In this document: one piece after another, positions 1 to 9,436 of the stretch | Position numbering within the stretch: position 1 is the stretch's first letter | Layout: each line of letters begins with the position of its first letter | Assembly (NCBI GenBank): GCA_050999155.1 | Contig: JBPCPM010000102.1 | Location: forward strand, 1-20,593 | From: JBPCPM01 sp050999155 | GTDB lineage: Bacteria; Actinomycetota; Thermoleophilia; Solirubrobacterales; 70-9 | Direction: 5' to 3' | DNA: 20,593 nucleotides | The notes under the pieces: generated by a model | Seen by the model: the letters and a program-made list of their open reading frames with translations, nothing else | The model's database searches: none | Told to the model about the DNA's origin: nothing | Position numbers and translations under genes: made by a program

Positions 1-529
1 AGAGCTCGTAGTCGTGGCCCATCGTGATCGCGTCGAACGGGCAGGCGATCTCGCAGTAGCCGCAGAAGATGCAGCGGGAGAGGTTGATCTCGTACACGGC
101 GGCGTAGCGCTCGCCGGCCGAGATCCGTTCCTCGGGCGTGTTCTCGGCGGCGACCACCCGGATGCAGTCGGCCGGGCAGGCCGCGGCGCACAGCGAGCAG
201 CCCACGCACTTCTCCAGCCCGGTGTCCTCGAAGCGATGGAGCTTGTGCCGGCCGCGGAACCGGGGGTAGACCGGCGTCTTCTCCTCCGGGTACTCGATGG
301 TGTCAGGACCCTCGAGCAGCCGCTCCATCGTCGTCTTCAGGCCGCGCAGGGTCTCGCCGAAGGCGCGGTAGACGCCGCCCATGCCACCGGGCTCGGGGCC
401 ACGCTGGACGTCGAGCACGTCGTCGTCGGCCAGGTAGGCCGCGTCATGGCGGACCTCGTTGATCGCGTTGGCGGCGGTGGCATCAACGATCTTCTCCTCG
501 CCCGCGCCCTCCGTGCGTCCGTCGCTCAC
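1..529 (-). CDS. nuoI: NADH-quinone oxidoreductase subunit I (NuoI), 3' end cut by window edge
   Basis: This is the complex I subunit that carries the two [4Fe-4S] clusters N6a and N6b, which pass electrons from NuoG towards NuoB. The visible 176 residues contain both ferredoxin motifs, CVGCSLCAAACP and CIFCGYCEIACP, followed by the family-typical FDAITMGHDYEL where the window ends. The start is GTG at 529-527, which overlaps the nuoH stop as GTGA, the same coupling seen elsewhere in this operon. The first 45 or so residues are a variable, charged extension before the conserved core (G-x-T-P-V-Y-P-x-F-R-G-R-H-type segment). The gene is open at base 1, so the C-terminus is not visible. It is the ninth gene in a nuoA-I order; nuoJ-N would be expected to the left. 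The identification is secure. Confidence 0.96.
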   Translation of the reverse strand, partial: MSDGRTEGAGEEKIVDATAANAINEVRHDAAYLADDDVLDVQRGPEPGGMGGVYRAFGETLRGLKTTMERLLEGPDTIEYPEEKTPVYPRFRGRHKLHRFEDTGLEKCVGCSLCAAACPADCIRVVAAENTPEERISAGERYAAVYEINLSRCIFCGYCEIACPFDAITMGHDYEL

Positions 530-1551
530 AGGAGCACCACCAAGACGGCCGTGACCATGGCGTTGAGCGTCGCGATCGGGACCATGACCTTCCAGCCCAG
601 CGACATCAGCTGGTCGTAGCGCAGGCGCGGCAGGGTGGCGCGGATCCAGATGAACAGGAAGATGATGGCCAGCGTCTTGCCCAGCACGATAAAGGGGCTC
701 AGCCACCCGGCCGCCTCGATCCCGAAGGGCAGCAACCAGCCGCCGAGGAAGAAGGTGGTGGCCAGCCCGGAGATGACGATGATCTCCATGTACTCGGCGA
801 GGAAGTAGGAGCCGAAGCGCATGCCGCCGTACTCGGTCATGTACCCCGCGACCAGCTCGGCGTCGGCCTCGGGAAGGTCGAAGGGGGGGCGGTTGGACTC
901 GGCGAAGCCCGCGACCATGAAGACGATGAAGCCGACGAACTGCGGGAAGATGAACGCGATCCCCAGGTCAGCCTGGGCGGTGACGATCTCCGTTAGCGAC
1001 AGCGTGCCGGCCATCATCACGACGCCCAGCAGCGACAGCCCGAGGGCGATCTCGTAGCTGATCAGCTGGGCAGCCGAGCGCATGGCCCCCAGGAAGCTGT
1101 ACTTCGAGCCCGACGCCCATCCGCCGAGCAGCAGGCCGTAGAAGGAGATGGACCCGAAGGCAAACGCGTAGAGGATCCCGATGGAGACATCGATCCCGTA
1201 CAGCCCGACGCCGCCCTCGACGTCGCCCCAGGGCAGGATGGCCAGGGTCGCGACGGCCGAGAAGACGGTGATGGCCGGCGCGATCGCGTACAGGGTGGCA
1301 ACGGCGTTGGACGGCCGGTAGGCCTCCTTGGACAGTAGCTTCAGGGCATCGGCCAGCGGCTGCAGGATGCCGAACGGGCCGACGCGGTTCGGACCGACGC
1401 GGACCTGGAACCGGCCGAGCAGCTTGCGCTCGGCCAGCAGGATGATCGGGACCAGCTGCAGGATCCCGACGACGATGATGATCGACTTCAGGCCCATCGC
1501 CCACCAGGACTCCATGAAGTCGACTGCGCCCAGCGGCGCGAGGGCCGTCAT
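526..1551 (-). CDS. nuoH: NADH-quinone oxidoreductase subunit H (NuoH)
   Basis: NuoH is the membrane subunit that joins the peripheral and membrane arms of complex I and forms part of the quinone chamber. The 341-residue product is of normal length and has about eight hydrophobic segments. Family signatures visible include RVGPNRVGPFGILQPLADA near residues 51-69 and the strongly conserved loop AESNRPPFDLPEADAELVAG, followed by EYGGMRFGSYFLAEY. The ATG at 1551-1549 overlaps the nuoG stop (ATGA), and its own stop overlaps the nuoI GTG, so translation is probably coupled through the operon. No anomalies are visible. Confidence 0.97.
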   Translation of the reverse strand: MTALAPLGAVDFMESWWAMGLKSIIIVVGILQLVPIILLAERKLLGRFQVRVGPNRVGPFGILQPLADALKLLSKEAYRPSNAVATLYAIAPAITVFSAVATLAILPWGDVEGGVGLYGIDVSIGILYAFAFGSISFYGLLLGGWASGSKYSFLGAMRSAAQLISYEIALGLSLLGVVMMAGTLSLTEIVTAQADLGIAFIFPQFVGFIVFMVAGFAESNRPPFDLPEADAELVAGYMTEYGGMRFGSYFLAEYMEIIVISGLATTFFLGGWLLPFGIEAAGWLSPFIVLGKTLAIIFLFIWIRATLPRLRYDQLMSLGWKVMVPIATLNAMVTAVLVVLL

Positions 1552-4127
1552 GCCGCCTCCACGGCGACACGCCGGCGGACCGAGACGCGCTGGGGCTCGG
1601 CGTCCTCGAAGGCGTTGGCGTTGTCGGTCGCGGTGCCGGCGACCATGAACGCGGCCCCGGGGCGCATCCGCTCGCGCACCATGACCAGCGCGTTGACCGT
1701 GGTGCCGTTGCTCGTGACCTCGACCTCGTCACCGCCCACCACGCCGAGCTGCTCGGCGTCTGCCGGGCTGAGCTCCAGGCGCTGCTGGGCGGTGAGGAAC
1801 ATCAGCGGCTGGTTGCGCTCGGTGACCTCGGTTGCCCACAGATCGCGCCACGTGCCGACGACGATGTCCTGAGCTTCGGCGAGCTGCTCGGAGGAGCGCA
1901 CGGCCGGACCCGCCGGGGTCAGGTCCTCGTCGGCCGGAGGCTGGGGACGGCCGCCGATGGCGCCGCCGGCCGCGTGGGTCGCGTCGCCGTCGTCGGACCG
2001 GTCGTCGTCGGGCTCCGGGTCCTTCCACTGCTCCGAGGGCGCGGGGTAGGCCGTGGCGGGGTCGCGGTCGAGCCACCGCAGGCCGCGGCCGCCGATCTCG
2101 TCGTGGGTCAGACCCTTGTAGAAGGGGACCTTCCCGGCGAGCTCGGCGAGCACCATCGGGCCGGTGTGCAGGCCGGTCTCGGTGCCCAGCCGGGCGGAGA
2201 GCTCCACCAGCCACTGCCAGCCCATGCGCGCGTCGCCCTGGTGCGGGATACCGGGACGCAGGCGCTGCAGACGCCCCTCGAAGTGGGTGACGGTCCCGTC
2301 CTTCTCTGCGTGGGTCTCGGCGGGCAGCACCACGTCGGCCGCCGAGGCCGAGCCGGTCGCGAAGGCCGAGACGCTGAGCACGAACCGGGCCTGGCGCAGC
2401 GCCTCGGCCCAACGGTCGCCGCGCGGCAGGTCGCGGATCGGGTCGGTGTCGAAGAGGACGATCGCATCGAGCTCACCGTCGATCAGGGCCTCGCGGATCT
2501 CCGCAGCGTTGCGCCCGGTGCCGATGTCCGTGAGGCCGGGGCCGACGCCCGGCAGGCAGCCGACCTCGCGCAGACCGCGGGCGTTCGTCTCGACCGGCAG
2601 CTCCAGCAGGCCGCACTCGGGCTTGTCGTGGAGGCCGAGGTGCTCGGCGATGGCCACAAGCGCGCGGACCGCGTCGGTGCTGTCGGGGCCCCAGGTCAGG
2701 TTCTCGCCCCACACGATCACCGCGTCGTCGGCCTCGCGCAGGATGCCTGCGATCTCGTCGGCGTCGTCGGCGTAGGGGCTGTCCCCGTCGGCGTCGTAGC
2801 CGTCGATGCCCAGCGCACCGGCCAGCGCGGCCACGAACTCGGGGCCGGCCCCGGGCGCATAGCGGGCGGCCGCCTCGGCGCCGCCGTCGAGCGGGGTGGG
2901 CCGGGCGGTGGCGACGCACAGCTTCGCGCCGTTCTCGCGGATCGCCTTGCGGATCCGCAGGTCCATGACCGGGGCGGCGTGCATCGGATCGGCGTCGAGC
3001 ACGAGGATCGCTCCGGCCCAGTCGACGTCGATGACGGCGGCCTGCAGCTCCGGGCGGCTGAGGGCGAGCACCGCGTCGCGCTCGACCTTGCCGGCCCGGC
3101 GGGAATCGACGTCGGTGCCGCCGAGTACGTCGCGCACGAGCTTCTGGACCAAATAGCCCTCCTCGTTGGAGGCGCGGCCGCCGACGAGAGCGGCCGTCTT
3201 GGCGCCGGCCGCCTGCAGGCCTTTGGCGGCGCGCTCGAGCGCGTCCTGCCAGGTCGTGTCGTCGCCGCCGACCTGCGGCGCGGTGATCCGGTCGGGCGAG
3301 TGGATCATCTCGTAGCCCCAGCGGCCCTTGTCGCACAGCCAGCCGTCGTCGACGGCGGGGTTGTCGCGGGCCATGACCCGCTCGACCCGCTCGTCGCGGA
3401 CGGTCAGCTTGACGTTGCACTGCGACGGGCAGAGGGTGCACACGGTGGCCGCGTCCTCGATGTCCCAGGGCCGGGCGCGGAACCGGTAGGGGCGCGACGT
3501 GAGGGCGCCGACGGGGCACAGCTCGGTGATGTTGCCGTGAAACGGCGCTACGTAGGGTCGCTCGTTGAAGGTGCCGACGTAGGTCTCGGAGCTCCGGTCC
3601 AGCAGCTGCAGCTGCTGGTCCTGGGACACGTCCTGGGAAAAGCGCACGCAGCGGTAACACAGGATGCAGCGCTCGCGGTCGATGGCGATCAGCGGCGACA
3701 GGGGCAGCGGCTTTTGGAAGTGGCGCTTGGGTTCCTGGAAGCGGCTGCGGCCCCGGCCCCAGCCCATGGAGATGTCCTGCAGCGGGCACTCGCCGCCCTT
3801 GTCGCAGACGGGGCAGTCGAGTGGATGGTTGGCCAGCAGGAACTCGACGACGGCGTTCTGGCCCTCGGTGGCCTCCCGGCTGGAGGTGTAGACGACCATC
3901 CCGTCGCGCACGCCGGTCGCGCACCCGGGCTGGAGCTTGGGCATGCCCTCGATCTCGACGAGGCACATCCGGCAGGCGCCGACGGGGCCGCCGAGCTTGG
4001 GCTCGTAACAGAAGACGGGGATGTCGATGTCGCCGCGGCGAGCGGCGTCGACGAGCATCTCGCCCTCAGGCGCGGTGACCTCACGACCGTCGATGACGAA
4101 TGTGATGAGCGTCTGCGCGGGCTTCAC
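1548..4127 (-). CDS. nuoG: NADH-quinone oxidoreductase subunit G (NuoG), 859 aa
   Basis: NuoG is the large iron-sulfur subunit of the complex I electron-input module. The N-terminal [2Fe-2S] ferredoxin has C40, C52, C55 and C69. H101/C105/C108/C114 form the N5 site, and C154/C157/C160/C204 form a [4Fe-4S] site. C230/C233/C237/C265 (CTLCPSQC followed by WLCDKGR) fit the off-path N7 cluster, which is found only in some bacterial NuoG proteins. A molybdopterin-oxidoreductase-like domain follows, and a dinucleotide-binding-like C-terminus begins near LTAQQRLELSPADAEQLG. An acidic, Pro/Gly/Ala-rich segment (bases ~1870-2040) interrupts the last two regions and looks disordered. The start is GTG at 4127-4125, overlapping the nuoF stop as GTGA. 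The reading frame stays open further upstream inside nuoF, but that part has no NuoG similarity, and the ferredoxin domain begins just after this GTG. Confidence 0.95.
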   Translation of the reverse strand: MKPAQTLITFVIDGREVTAPEGEMLVDAARRGDIDIPVFCYEPKLGGPVGACRMCLVEIEGMPKLQPGCATGVRDGMVVYTSSREATEGQNAVVEFLLANHPLDCPVCDKGGECPLQDISMGWGRGRSRFQEPKRHFQKPLPLSPLIAIDRERCILCYRCVRFSQDVSQDQQLQLLDRSSETYVGTFNERPYVAPFHGNITELCPVGALTSRPYRFRARPWDIEDAATVCTLCPSQCNVKLTVRDERVERVMARDNPAVDDGWLCDKGRWGYEMIHSPDRITAPQVGGDDTTWQDALERAAKGLQAAGAKTAALVGGRASNEEGYLVQKLVRDVLGGTDVDSRRAGKVERDAVLALSRPELQAAVIDVDWAGAILVLDADPMHAAPVMDLRIRKAIRENGAKLCVATARPTPLDGGAEAAARYAPGAGPEFVAALAGALGIDGYDADGDSPYADDADEIAGILREADDAVIVWGENLTWGPDSTDAVRALVAIAEHLGLHDKPECGLLELPVETNARGLREVGCLPGVGPGLTDIGTGRNAAEIREALIDGELDAIVLFDTDPIRDLPRGDRWAEALRQARFVLSVSAFATGSASAADVVLPAETHAEKDGTVTHFEGRLQRLRPGIPHQGDARMGWQWLVELSARLGTETGLHTGPMVLAELAGKVPFYKGLTHDEIGGRGLRWLDRDPATAYPAPSEQWKDPEPDDDRSDDGDATHAAGGAIGGRPQPPADEDLTPAGPAVRSSEQLAEAQDIVVGTWRDLWATEVTERNQPLMFLTAQQRLELSPADAEQLGVVGGDEVEVTSNGTTVNALVMVRERMRPGAAFMVAGTATDNANAFEDAEPQRVSVRRRVAVEAA

Positions 4128-5446
4128 CGGGCCGCCCCCGTGGCCAGCTCGACGGGGCCGGGCGGCGCCACGTCGGCCGGGGTGGGCAGGTCCGCGTGGG
4201 GCCCGGCGGCGATGGCCTGCTCGAACTCGCGGCGGAAGTTGGCGACCATCGAGCCGACGGGCATCGCCATGGAGTCGCCCAGCACGCACAGGCAGTTGCC
4301 CATGATCCCGTCCTGCAAGGCGGTCATCGTGTCGAGGTCCTGGTGGGTGGCCTCGCCGGCCAGCACCCGCTGCAGGGTCTTGACCGTCCAGTTGGTGCCC
4401 TCGCGGCACGGGGTGCACTTGCCGCAGGACTCGTGCTTGTAGAACTGCGCGGTGCGCAGGGCCAGCTCGACGATCGAGTGCGCGTCGTCGACGACGATGA
4501 TCGCGCCGGACCCGAGCATCGACCCCGCCTCGTCGATGGCTTCGAAGCTGTAGGGCAGGTCGAGGTGCTCGGCCAGCAGGATCGGCGACGACGAGCCTCC
4601 GGGGAACCAGCACTTGAGCTCGCGGCCGTCGGGCAGGCCGCCGGCCAGGTCGTAGATCAGCTCGCGGGAGGAGATCCCCAGCTCGATCTCGTAGTTGCCC
4701 GGGCGCTTGACGTTGCCCGATATCGACACGACCTTCGTCCCGGGAGAGTCCTCGGTGCCGAAGCGCCGGTACCAGTCCTCGCCGCTCATCACGATGTGGG
4801 GGACGTTGGACAGGGTCTCGACGTTGTTGATCAGCGTGGGGCTGTCGTACAGGCCCTGCACCGCGGGGAACGGCGGCTTGAGCCGCGGGTTTCCGCGCTT
4901 GCCTTCCAGGGAGTCGAGCAGGCCGGTCTCCTCGCCGCAGATGTAGGCGCCGGCGCCACGGTGGATGACGATCTCGCAGTTGAACCCCGAGCCGAGGATG
5001 TCGGTGCCGATGAACCCGGCGTCGCGCGCCTCGATCACGGCGGCGTCGAGAACGTCGGCGATCTGGTCGTACTCGCCGCGGATGTAGATGAAGCAGTGCC
5101 CGGCCCCGATCGCGTAGGCGGCGATCAGGTTGCCCTCGATGAGCTGATGGGGGTTTTTCATCATCAGCTCGCGGTCCTTGAAGGTCCCGGGCTCGGACTC
5201 GTCGGCGTTGCAGGCCACGTACTTGACGAGGTTGTCGCGGGGGACGAACGAGCCCTTCTTGCCCATGGAGAATCCGGCGCCGCCGCGGCCCCGCAGGCCC
5301 GAGGCCTCGAGCCGGTCGATGATCATCGGCGAGTCGAAGTCCAGCGCCTTGCGCAGCCCGAGGTAGCCGCCGCGCTTCTCGTAGCCGGCGAGCGAGGTCA
5401 GCTCGGGCGCGTCGAGGTCGTGGAACAGCAGGCGGGTCTCACTCAT
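4124..5446 (-). CDS. nuoF: NADH-quinone oxidoreductase subunit F (NuoF), NADH/FMN-binding
   Basis: NuoF oxidises NADH, holds FMN and carries cluster N3. The 440-residue product has the glycine-rich nucleotide motif GLRGRGGAGFSMGKK (around 50-64), the FMN-site segment CNADESEPGTFKDRE, YICGEETGLLDSLEGKRG, and the N3 ligands C341/C344/C347 (SCGKCTPCREG) with C387 in CVLGD. I chose the ATG at 5446 over an in-frame ATG at 5473 for two reasons: an AGGGA ribosome site lies about 6 nt upstream, and the ATG overlaps the nuoE stop by 8 nt, as nuoC/nuoD do. Homologues also start near this MSETRLLF region. The last 25 or so residues are Pro/Ala-rich. Confidence 0.96.
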   Translation of the reverse strand: MSETRLLFHDLDAPELTSLAGYEKRGGYLGLRKALDFDSPMIIDRLEASGLRGRGGAGFSMGKKGSFVPRDNLVKYVACNADESEPGTFKDRELMMKNPHQLIEGNLIAAYAIGAGHCFIYIRGEYDQIADVLDAAVIEARDAGFIGTDILGSGFNCEIVIHRGAGAYICGEETGLLDSLEGKRGNPRLKPPFPAVQGLYDSPTLINNVETLSNVPHIVMSGEDWYRRFGTEDSPGTKVVSISGNVKRPGNYEIELGISSRELIYDLAGGLPDGRELKCWFPGGSSSPILLAEHLDLPYSFEAIDEAGSMLGSGAIIVVDDAHSIVELALRTAQFYKHESCGKCTPCREGTNWTVKTLQRVLAGEATHQDLDTMTALQDGIMGNCLCVLGDSMAMPVGSMVANFRREFEQAIAAGPHADLPTPADVAPPGPVELATGAAR

Positions 5447-6416
5447 TCGGGTCCCTGCGCTTTGTCTGCCCATCCTGCCCGTCGGCGGCGGCCGGTGCGT
5501 CGGGGGCGCGGCTGGCCGCCTGGGTGGCCTCGGTCTCTCCTGCGGTCGCGCCCTTGGGGTCGCCGGCCGATTCGACGCGCTTGTCGTCGTCAGACGGCTC
5601 GGGGTCCACGGGGTCCTCGCGCTGGTCGGGGTGCTTGTCGTACTCGGCCCCGGCGAGGTCGGCGCCGCGGGTACGCACGCGGGCGGCCGTGTCCATCACA
5701 CGGTCGAAGTGCTCGGCCACGCGGTCGTCGATCTCGTCGAGCTCACCGCCCGCGGCCGGGCGGGCCGGCAGGGCCTTCTCGGGCAGCACCTCGTCGCCGT
5801 TTTTCAGCTGCTCGATGATGGTCTGGACGTCATCGAGCTCCAGCGGCCCGTAGTAGCGGTAGTCGACCGACGCCATCGGCGCGAGGTCGCAGGCGCCCAG
5901 GCATTCGAAGTGCTCGAGCTCGATGTTGCCGTCCGGCGAGGTGCCCCGCCCGGCGGGGGCGCCCGTCTTGTCGGCGAAGGCCTGCATCAGCTCGTCGGCG
6001 CCGTTGAGCCAGCAGGAGATGTTGGTGCAGACCATGATCGAGTGGCGGCCGACGGGCTCGAGCTTGAGCATGTCGTAGAAGCTCGCGACCGACTCCAGAA
6101 AGGCAGGGGTGAGCTCCAGGACCGCGGCGGCCTGGCGGATGCCCTGGGGTGAGCACCAGCCGTGCCACTTCTGGACCTCCCACAGGGCGGGGATCGAGGC
6201 GGACTGGCGCTGGGGGTAGCGGTGGCGGTGGGCGGCCAGGCGGCGCAGCAGCTCGCCGGGGATCTCGATCTCGTGCAGCTCGGGGATCTCGGCCTGGGCC
6301 TCGACGGCGAGCGCCTGGGCGTCGTAGGCGTGGGGGGTGTGGTCCATGGCGCCCAGCTCGGGTCGCTCGTCGACCCGGTGGACCTGGGGCAGCGGCCGGA
6401 GGTTGTCGGGGCTCAC
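5439..6416 (-). CDS. nuoE: NADH-quinone oxidoreductase subunit E (NuoE) with long acidic C-terminal tail
   Basis: NuoE is the thioredoxin-fold [2Fe-2S] (N1a) subunit of the NADH dehydrogenase module. Cluster ligands are C130 and C135 (CTNISC) and C172 and C176 (CLGAC) when counted from the GTG at 6416, which overlaps the nuoD stop as GTGA. An ATG 23 codons downstream (6347) is an alternative start; the helical NuoE domain begins after either. The core ends around LDDVQTIIEQLKNG. About 115 further residues follow, rich in D, E, A, P, T and Q and apparently disordered, ending in RRDPNE. At 325 aa it is clearly longer than typical bacterial NuoE (roughly 160-240 aa) because of this tail. Function is secure; the exact start is uncertain. 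Confidence 0.93.
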   Translation of the reverse strand: MSPDNLRPLPQVHRVDERPELGAMDHTPHAYDAQALAVEAQAEIPELHEIEIPGELLRRLAAHRHRYPQRQSASIPALWEVQKWHGWCSPQGIRQAAAVLELTPAFLESVASFYDMLKLEPVGRHSIMVCTNISCWLNGADELMQAFADKTGAPAGRGTSPDGNIELEHFECLGACDLAPMASVDYRYYGPLELDDVQTIIEQLKNGDEVLPEKALPARPAAGGELDEIDDRVAEHFDRVMDTAARVRTRGADLAGAEYDKHPDQREDPVDPEPSDDDKRVESAGDPKGATAGETEATQAASRAPDAPAAADGQDGQTKRRDPNE

Positions 6417-7753
6417 CGGTCGATGCCTCCGAGGATCGGGTCGAGCATCGCGAGGTTCTGCACGAGGTCGGCGACGTACCCGCCGACGCACATGTCGCGC
6501 AGGCACTGGAGGTTGACGAACGACGGGTCGCGCATGTGGACTCGGGCGGGCTTGGAGGAGCCGTCGGAACGGACGTAGCACCCGAGCTCGCCCCGCGGGG
6601 ACTCGATGGGGTAGTAGACCTCGCCGGGCGGGACCCGGAACCCCTCGGTCACGAGCTTGAAGTGGTGGATCAGCGCCTCCATGGAGGTGGCGAGCTCGTC
6701 GCGCGGCGGCAGCGAGATCTTGCGGTTCAGCGATCGGTAGGGGCCCTCCGGCAGCCCCTCGATGGCCTGGCGGATGATCGAGATCGACTCGCGCATCTCC
6801 TGCATCCGCACGGCGTAGCGGTCGTAGCCGTCGCCTACGGAGCCGACGGGGATCTTGAACTCGAAGTCCGAGTAGGGCAGGTAATCGTGGGTCTTGCGCA
6901 GGTCCCACGGCTCGCCGGCGGCGCGCAACAGCGGCCCGGTCACGCCGAGCTCCAGCAGCCGCTCGCGGCTCACGACGCCGAGGTTCTTCGTGCGCCGGAG
7001 AAAGATCTCGTTGCGGTCGAGGATCGCCGCGTACTGCTCGATCCGCTCGGGGAAGTCGTCACAGAAGTCCAGCACCCGCTCGGCGAACCCCAGCGGGATG
7101 TCCTCCATGACGCCGCCGACCTGGAAGTAGCGGGTGTGCATCCGCTGCCCGCCGGACATCTCGAACATGTCGAGGACCTTGTCGCGGTCGCGGAAGCAGT
7201 ACCAGAACATCGAGATCGCGCCGAGGTCCAGCGACGTCGTACCGAGCCACACCAGATGCGAGTGGATGCGGTTCAGCTCCATGTGGATGATCCGCAGGTA
7301 CTGGGCCCGGGGCGGGATCTCCTCGTCGAGCAGCTTCTCGGTCGCGCCGCAGAACGCCTCCATGTTGAAGAAGTAGGACAGGTAGTCCATCCGCTCCACG
7401 AAGGGGATGACCTTCCAGTAGGACTTGTCCTCGCAGGACTTCTCGATGCCGGTGTGCACGTAGCCCATGACCGGCTTGACGTCGACCACGACCTCTCCGC
7501 GCAGCGACACCAGCAGGCGCAGGACCCCGTGCGTGGCCGGATGGTGCGGGCCCATGTTGATCGTCATGAGCTCCTGCTCGGGGTCGACGCCCTCGACTGC
7601 GTCGGTGCGCTCGATCTCCGACGTGCCGATCGTGTCGTGCAGCTCCGCGCCGGTGTCGGCGATGGCGGTGCCGGCCTGCAGCGCCCGGTCCTCGGTGCGC
7701 AGCGAGACCTCCTCGGAGGTGTCGCGGGCCGACGGCGTCGTGCGATCAGTCAT
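6413..7753 (-). CDS. nuoD: NADH-quinone oxidoreductase subunit D (NuoD)
   Basis: NuoD is the 49-kDa-type subunit, which with NuoB forms the quinone-reduction site of complex I. The 446-residue product begins with a charged leader of about 60 residues and then enters the conserved core at TINMGPHHPATHGVLRLLVSL. It continues through GYVHTGIEKSCEDKSYWKVIPFVERMDYLSYF and ends in the family-typical tail PSFVNLQCLRDMCVGG...AMLDPILGGIDR. The ATG at 7753-7751 overlaps the nuoC stop by 8 nt (ATGACTGA). Its stop overlaps the nuoE GTG. Length and motifs are normal for the family apart from the long N-terminal leader. Confidence 0.96.
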   Translation of the reverse strand: MTDRTTPSARDTSEEVSLRTEDRALQAGTAIADTGAELHDTIGTSEIERTDAVEGVDPEQELMTINMGPHHPATHGVLRLLVSLRGEVVVDVKPVMGYVHTGIEKSCEDKSYWKVIPFVERMDYLSYFFNMEAFCGATEKLLDEEIPPRAQYLRIIHMELNRIHSHLVWLGTTSLDLGAISMFWYCFRDRDKVLDMFEMSGGQRMHTRYFQVGGVMEDIPLGFAERVLDFCDDFPERIEQYAAILDRNEIFLRRTKNLGVVSRERLLELGVTGPLLRAAGEPWDLRKTHDYLPYSDFEFKIPVGSVGDGYDRYAVRMQEMRESISIIRQAIEGLPEGPYRSLNRKISLPPRDELATSMEALIHHFKLVTEGFRVPPGEVYYPIESPRGELGCYVRSDGSSKPARVHMRDPSFVNLQCLRDMCVGGYVADLVQNLAMLDPILGGIDR

Positions 7754-8312
7754 GGGCGTACCAGCGGGGGAACTCGTGCTCGTTGTGGGTGAAAAGCACG
7801 GGGTCGCCGCCGATCGGGAAGTCGCGGCGTTGCGGCCAGCCCACGTAGGACTCGGGCATCAGGATGCGCCGCAGGTCGGGATGCCCGCGGAAGCGGATCC
7901 CGAAGAAGTCGTAGACCTCGCGCTCCTGGAAGTTGGCGGTGGGAAAGACGTCGATCACCGAGTCGATCTCGGGCAGCGGCTCGTCGCCGAGGCTCCAGGT
8001 GTCGCCGTTCTCGGCGGCGGGGTCGGCGAGGGGGGCCTTGACGCCGAGGCGCTCGACCCGCGGCATGTTGACCATCTGGTAGTGGACGGCGAACCGCGGG
8101 ACCTCGGGCATGTAGTCGACGCCGTGGACGCTGGTCAGCAGGCGGTACTCCTGGCCTTCGGTGTCGCGCAGCCAGGTGAGCACCGCGACGATCTGCTCGG
8201 GGTCGACCACGAGGGTCGCCTGGTCGCGGAAGTACTCCGTGTCGAGAACCGCGCCGTCGTGGGCGTCGCCGATCTCCTGGGCGATCAGTTCCAGGCCGGG
8301 ACCGTCGGGCAT
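7746..8312 (-). CDS. nuoC: NADH-quinone oxidoreductase subunit C (NuoC)
   Basis: NuoC is the 30-kDa-type subunit of the complex I peripheral arm and contacts NuoD; here it is a separate gene, not a NuoCD fusion. The 188-residue product shows the subunit signature QEREVYDFFGIRFRGHPDLR followed by RILMPESYVGWPQRRDFPIG. The ATG at 8312-8310 has a GGGGAG ribosome site 11 nt upstream. An unexplained 52-nt gap separates it from nuoB, the only non-overlapping junction in the visible part of the operon; a 16-codon ORF fills that gap. Confidence 0.94.
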   Translation of the reverse strand: MPDGPGLELIAQEIGDAHDGAVLDTEYFRDQATLVVDPEQIVAVLTWLRDTEGQEYRLLTSVHGVDYMPEVPRFAVHYQMVNMPRVERLGVKAPLADPAAENGDTWSLGDEPLPEIDSVIDVFPTANFQEREVYDFFGIRFRGHPDLRRILMPESYVGWPQRRDFPIGGDPVLFTHNEHEFPRWYAHD

Positions 8313-8314
8313 CG

Positions 8315-8364
8315 TCAGTGGCGCTCCCCGGCGCCGCCGGCGAGCGCTGGGCCGGCGGCGCTCA

Positions 8365-8365
<1 letters not shown>
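8315..8365 (-). other. Possible 16-codon ORF bridging nuoB and nuoC
   Basis: On the minus strand an ATG at 8365-8363 overlaps the nuoB stop by one base (TGATG). It encodes MSAAGPALAGGAGERH and stops with TGA at 8317-8315, two bases before the nuoC ATG. It therefore exactly fills the only gap in an operon whose other junctions all overlap. It might pass ribosomes from nuoB to nuoC. The peptide composition is unremarkable and short open frames are common at this GC content, so chance is a serious alternative. Confidence 0.25.
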
Positions 8366-9023
<658 letters not shown>

Positions 9024-9033
<10 letters not shown>

Positions 9034-9383
9034 TCGAAGGCCCCCTTGGCCCACGCGTAGCCCAGACCGGCGGCCAGCAGGACCATGAACAGCAGCATGT
9101 GCACGAGCACGAAGATGCTGTCGGCGACGTTGAGGATCGTGGCCACCGGATACATGAAGATGACCTCGATGTCGAAGATGATGAACTGCATCGCCGTCAT
9201 GTAGAAGCTCGCGCCGAAGCGGAACGTGCGGGAGATCTCGCTCGGCAGCCCGCACTCGTACGGCTCGGACTTGACGGTGCTCGGCCGACGCGGTCCGAGG
9301 ACGCTGTTGAGAAAGACGAACGCGCCCCCGATGATCAGTCCGAGGATGCAGAAGAACAGGACTGGGAGATAGCTGGAGAGCAC
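9024..9383 (-). CDS. nuoA: NADH-quinone oxidoreductase subunit A (NuoA)
   Basis: NuoA is the small membrane subunit of complex I and the first gene of this operon. The 119-residue product has three predicted membrane helices (near 5-27, 60-80 and 88-108) and the conserved loop KSEPYECGLPSEISRTFRFGASFYMTAMQFIIFDIEVIFMYP-type region that joins helices 1 and 2 at the quinone site. The start is GTG at 9383. Upstream the frame contains no other ATG, GTG or TTG before a stop, and I see no clear ribosome site in front of the GTG, so initiation may rely on a weak site or on an internal codon. Confidence 0.93.
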
Positions 9384-9436
9384 GGGGGTGCCGGATATCC
9401 GTACCGCAGGATCGGTTCGGTTTCCTACCCGGAAGC

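Noticed and set aside
1974..4442. Long plus-strand open frame (about 820 codons) antisense to nuoG
   Set aside because: High-GC shadow of a real gene: the antisense frame lacks stops because of codon bias, shows no domains, and the nuoG frame has complete cluster ligands. Similar plus-strand frames at 4196-5818 and 6149-7792 are rejected for the same reason.
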